64,000 nt of DNA from Alteromonas gracilis. Its GTDB lineage: Bacteria; Pseudomonadota; Gammaproteobacteria; Enterobacterales; Alteromonadaceae. The position numbers and the translations under genes were made by a program. Location: the NCBI RefSeq assembly GCF_002993325.1, contig NZ_PVNO01000024.1:124001-188000 (forward strand). Direction: 5' to 3'. Positions 63,881 to 64,000 of this stretch are shown piece after piece (the first letter of the stretch is position 1; every line of letters starts with the position of its first letter). The notes beneath the pieces were generated by a model that was given only the letters and a program-made list of their open reading frames with translations, was not told the origin of the DNA and did not search any database.

Positions 63881-64000
63881 TTATTCAAGACCAACAGTCC
63901 ATCCCGCTGTCCAGTCGTTATCAGCGTCTTTAACTGCGCCAATAAAGTCTACTGAAGAGAAGAAGCTGTCTAGCGTCGATACGTCAGTCGCTTCTGTTGC
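63881..64000 (-). CDS. C-terminal end of a probable secreted protein (truncated by window edge)
   Basis: The minus-strand frame from 64000 to a TAA at 63881-63883 encodes 39 residues: it ends with 'FIGAVKDADNDW' and 'TAGWTVGLE'. The frame is open to the window edge, so this is the 3' end of a larger gene. I have seen the 'IGAxKD..DWTAGWT' ending on secreted or surface proteins encoded beside TonB-dependent receptors in marine proteobacteria; that is recollection, not a search. It is read in the same direction as the receptor, 118 bases upstream of it. Confidence 0.6.
   Translation of the reverse strand, partial: ATEATDVSTLDSFFSSVDFIGAVKDADNDWTAGWTVGLE

Overview
The window reads as chromosomal DNA of a marine gammaproteobacterium of the order Alteromonadales, most likely Alteromonas or a close relative. 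This rests on gene order (xerD-dsbC-recJ, recO-pdxJ-acpS, rlmD-relA-mazG, djlA / lptD-surA-pdxA-rsmA-apaG-apaH), on protein character, and on a six-gene TonB2-type operon (DUF3450, TtpC, ExbB, ExbD, TonB, TPR) typical of Vibrio, Shewanella and Alteromonas. I saw no rRNA, tRNA, CRISPR array, prophage or intact insertion sequence. No database search was possible; all family calls are from motif recognition.

Bases 1-6000: the 3' part of an ArnT-like glycosyltransferase, then a compact operon of a thermostable-hemolysin-family (acyltransferase-like) protein, an acyl-adenylating enzyme, a heme-oxygenase-like diiron oxidase, an SDR dehydrogenase and an exported TPR protein. A perfect PmrA/QseB-type direct repeat stands upstream. 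This is the best candidate for a little-described system: it looks like a small acyl-modifying pathway under envelope-stress-type control. A stand-alone class I HMG-CoA reductase follows (6101-7267).

Bases 7300-20000: minus-strand housekeeping genes: a DUF454 membrane protein, mazG, relA, rlmD, acpS, pdxJ, recO, a small conserved-looking protein, recJ, dsbC, xerD and djlA. They cover the stringent response, rRNA modification, vitamin B6 synthesis, recombination, disulfide isomerisation and chromosome-dimer resolution.

Bases 20400-30200: the plus-strand lptD-surA-pdxA-rsmA-apaG-apaH operon, a chemoreceptor gene with a good sigma-28 promoter, and a SOUL-type heme-binding protein.

Bases 30200-47500: lysC, a DUF192 lipoprotein, acnB, a periplasmic ATP-dependent DNA ligase, an esterase-TPR protein, two paralogous small lipoproteins, a hybrid histidine kinase, an exported nucleosidase, a second and divergent AcnB, a PQQ-type sugar dehydrogenase and nhaC. 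A cluster of REP-like palindromes (GGGGTCAGAGTAC type) lies between 39.6 and 41.4 kb.

Bases 47900-55700: a small membrane protein, a FadD-type ligase, then a tightly overlapped signalling operon (FIST sensor, PAS hybrid histidine kinase, HD-GYP response regulator) expected to lower cyclic di-GMP.

Bases 55900-64000: the TonB2-type energy-transduction operon, preceded by a near-consensus Pho box and a correctly placed -10, next to a TonB-dependent receptor and the last 39 codons of a probable secreted partner. Together they look like a phosphate-starvation-induced outer-membrane uptake system.
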